In this document: piece by piece, positions 62,516-64,000 of the stretch
Layout of the letters: every line of letters starts with the position of its first letter
Numbering within the stretch: position 1 is the stretch's first letter
NCBI RefSeq assembly: GCF_046736045.1
Contig: NZ_CP177134.1
Location: forward strand, 868,001-932,000
Origin: Leptospira_A sp046736045
GTDB taxonomy: Bacteria > Spirochaetota > Leptospiria > Leptospirales > Leptospiraceae
Reading direction: 5' to 3'
DNA length: 64,000 nucleotides
Program-made: the position numbers and the translations under genes
The notes under the pieces: model-generated
Database searches by the model: none
Told to the model about the DNA's origin: nothing
The model's input: the letters and a program-made list of their open reading frames with translations, nothing else

Positions 62516-63196
62516 ATGAAACTGATCATCGGAATGATATTATTCGAAGAAGTAACCATTTTGGATTTTATAGGACCTTATGAGGTTTTTACAAAAATCA
62601 AAGATTGGGAAATCAAAATCATCGGTCTTGGCGGCAAAAAAATCGTTTGCAACGGGAGTTTGAAAATCGAGGCAGAATACGATATTTCCGAAGTTGAATC
62701 CGTAGATATTTTATTTGTTCCGGGTGGATACGGTGTGAATGAAGTGATCTTAAATCCGCAGTTCTTAAAAGAATTGGAACGATTGGCAACCGGAGCCAGC
62801 TATATAACATCTGTTTGCACAGGATCTTTGGTTTTGGGAGCGGCAAATCTTTTACAAGGATACCAGGCAACAAGCCACTGGCGTTCTTTGGATCTTCTCT
62901 CTTACTTCGGTGCAATTCCCAACGAGGACAGAGTGGTTTGGGATGGAAACCGGATCACGGGAGGAGGGATTACTTCCGGAATTGATTTTGCACTCGACTT
63001 GGTGAAAATCATTGAAGGAGAAGAAAGAGCGAAGGAAATCGAACTTTGGTTAGAGTATGATCCAAAACCTCCGTTTCAAATGGGTCATCCCAGAGTTGCA
63101 GAAAAGGAAGTTTTGGAACGGGTTATCAAAAACACGGAAAACAGTCGCGCAACAAGAGAAGGAGTAGTAAAGGAATTTCTAAGAAACAAACAATAA
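62516..63196 (+). CDS. DJ-1/PfpI family protein
   Basis: The protein has 226 aa. ATG 62516 is chosen because GGAGGAAG at 62503-62510 precedes it; an in-frame ATG at 62468 lies ahead of that site. The nucleophile Cys is in YITSVCTGSLVLGAANLL near 105. Such proteins include glyoxalase-, isonitrile hydratase- and protease-like members; no specific activity can be named here. Confidence 0.9.
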   Translation: MKLIIGMILFEEVTILDFIGPYEVFTKIKDWEIKIIGLGGKKIVCNGSLKIEAEYDISEVESVDILFVPGGYGVNEVILNPQFLKELERLATGASYITSVCTGSLVLGAANLLQGYQATSHWRSLDLLSYFGAIPNEDRVVWDGNRITGGGITSGIDFALDLVKIIEGEERAKEIELWLEYDPKPPFQMGHPRVAEKEVLERVIKNTENSRATREGVVKEFLRNKQ

Positions 63197-63231
63197 GAAC
63201 CGGTCTCTTATGATATTTCCGAAAACCCGGA

Positions 63232-64000
63232 CTAACCTCTGGGTTTCAATCTCCAGGTAAACGCAAGTAGTAAAATAGCGAAAACCGTAGAGACTACGAT
63301 CGCCGCCAAAGCCTCGTTCCATGAATAATGATCGACTAGCCAACCCAAACCCTTCCCTTGTACGGTTCTGCCCAAAGCACCGAATAACCCGATAAAGCCG
63401 GCGGCGGTTCCTACCGCTTTTTTAGAAGTGAAATCCAGTCCGGCAACTCCAAGTAACATCACGGGAGGATAGATAAACAAGCCGATGATTCCAAATAAAA
63501 TAAAATCAATCATGATATTTCCGGGAGGGTTGTAAATGATTCCTAAAAATGCAAAAAAGATAGGAATGATACAAAGCAAACTCACCATTCCCCTCCTTCC
63601 TCCCGTTTTGTCGGAAATCCAACCCATAAGCAGAGTGGAGCCGATTCCTCCGAACTCAAGTACAAGTGTGGAAAATCCTCCGCTTTCCAAATTGGCGCCT
63701 TTCACCTCTTTCAAGTAAGTCGGTCCCCAATCAATCAAACTATAACGGATGATATATACGAAAAAATTGATGATGGAAAAAAGCCAGATGTATTTATTCA
63801 AGAGAACATTATGAACGATGAGTTCTTTCATACTAAGTTCTTTTTCATGATCTTCATGTTTTGATTCTTCGGGTGGATGATCCTGATTGAATTCTTCAAT
63901 GGGAGGAAGGCCTACCGATTGAGGAGTATCCACCAATCTGAGATAAAGATAAACGGCACCTACAAGTGCAATGACTCCCGGAACAAAAAATGCATATTGC
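63232..64000 (-). CDS. GlpT-like MFS (OPA) transporter, 5' end outside the window
   Basis: The partial protein is open to the window edge; codons upstream of the internal GTG at 63936 read FFVPGVIALVGAVYLYLRLVDTPQSVGLPPIEEF, which is conserved in GlpT. The block YIIRYSLIDWGPTYLKEVKG and the KKAVGTAAGFIGLFGALG block are close to E. coli GlpT. It exchanges glycerol-3-phosphate or a related phosphate ester for phosphate. The first part of the gene lies to the right. Confidence 0.9.
   Translation of the reverse strand, partial: QYAFFVPGVIALVGAVYLYLRLVDTPQSVGLPPIEEFNQDHPPEESKHEDHEKELSMKELIVHNVLLNKYIWLFSIINFFVYIIRYSLIDWGPTYLKEVKGANLESGGFSTLVLEFGGIGSTLLMGWISDKTGGRRGMVSLLCIIPIFFAFLGIIYNPPGNIMIDFILFGIIGLFIYPPVMLLGVAGLDFTSKKAVGTAAGFIGLFGALGRTVQGKGLGWLVDHYSWNEALAAIVVSTVFAILLLAFTWRLKPRG

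Overview
The window is about 64 kb of a spirochaete chromosome, almost certainly Leptospira and probably a free-living (L. biflexa-like) or related species. The reasons are the low to moderate G+C, many Leptospira-type families (SpoIIE/PP2C phosphatases on membrane sensor domains, a large envelope protein resembling the LA_1737 family, a GlpT-like transporter), dense gene packing and the absence of IS elements, rRNA genes and CRISPR. The species call is inference; no 16S gene is present.

Layout. 0-3.2 kb: a signalling trio (membrane PP2C phosphatase, class III adenylate cyclase, GHKL anti-sigma-like ATPase). 3.2-8.4 kb: a TetR repressor with two visible operators facing a two-gene membrane operon, an ankyrin protein, a Rossmann protein and a small secreted protein. 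8.5-12.8 kb: small environmental-response genes, with two ArsR/SRPBCC pairs in mirrored order around an HPP protein, then a methyltransferase, a PhnB-like VOC protein and a dihydrofolate-reductase-like protein. 13.0-13.3 kb: tRNA-Pro, tRNA-Arg and tRNA-His on the minus strand. 13.3-27.8 kb: housekeeping and envelope genes (TPR, surE, Yip1-like, sppA, APC permease, outer-membrane protein, cation/proton antiporter, bcp, pepA, a 7TM-PP2C-TPR protein, Ppx/GppA). mreB stands alone at 27.9 kb with a strong terminator.

28.9-41.3 kb is the accessory part: dispersed intergenic repeats, an aldo/keto reductase with an AraC regulator, a 2.24 kb segment bracketed by 60-bp direct repeats that holds two unrecognised genes and an LpxH-like phosphatase, the 805-aa envelope protein, an RND pump with a palindromic operator candidate, and an orphan phage tail-collar gene whose true start is probably frameshifted. 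41.3-47.1 kb: a BASS transporter, an Mpo1-like protein, and a large sensor histidine kinase with a receiver-only response regulator.

47.4-53.3 kb is the rod-shape operon mreC-mreD-mrdA-rodA plus a possible CheW-like protein, about 18.5 kb from mreB. 53.3-64 kb: DUF1003 protein, ribF, STAS protein, a secreted protein, a J-domain protein, manA, an epimerase, a thioesterase broken in an A9 run, pirin, a five-bladed-propeller protein, a DJ-1/PfpI protein and a GlpT-like transporter running off the right edge.

The most notable observations are the direct-repeat-bracketed insertion between two convergent genes (31.2-33.5 kb), the modular dispersed repeats, the visible operators of three local regulators (TetR and two ArsR), the non-AUG or missing start of the APC permease, and the two frameshifted genes. 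No complete, clearly new multi-gene system was found; the two-gene unknown pair at 31.4-32.2 kb is the best candidate.
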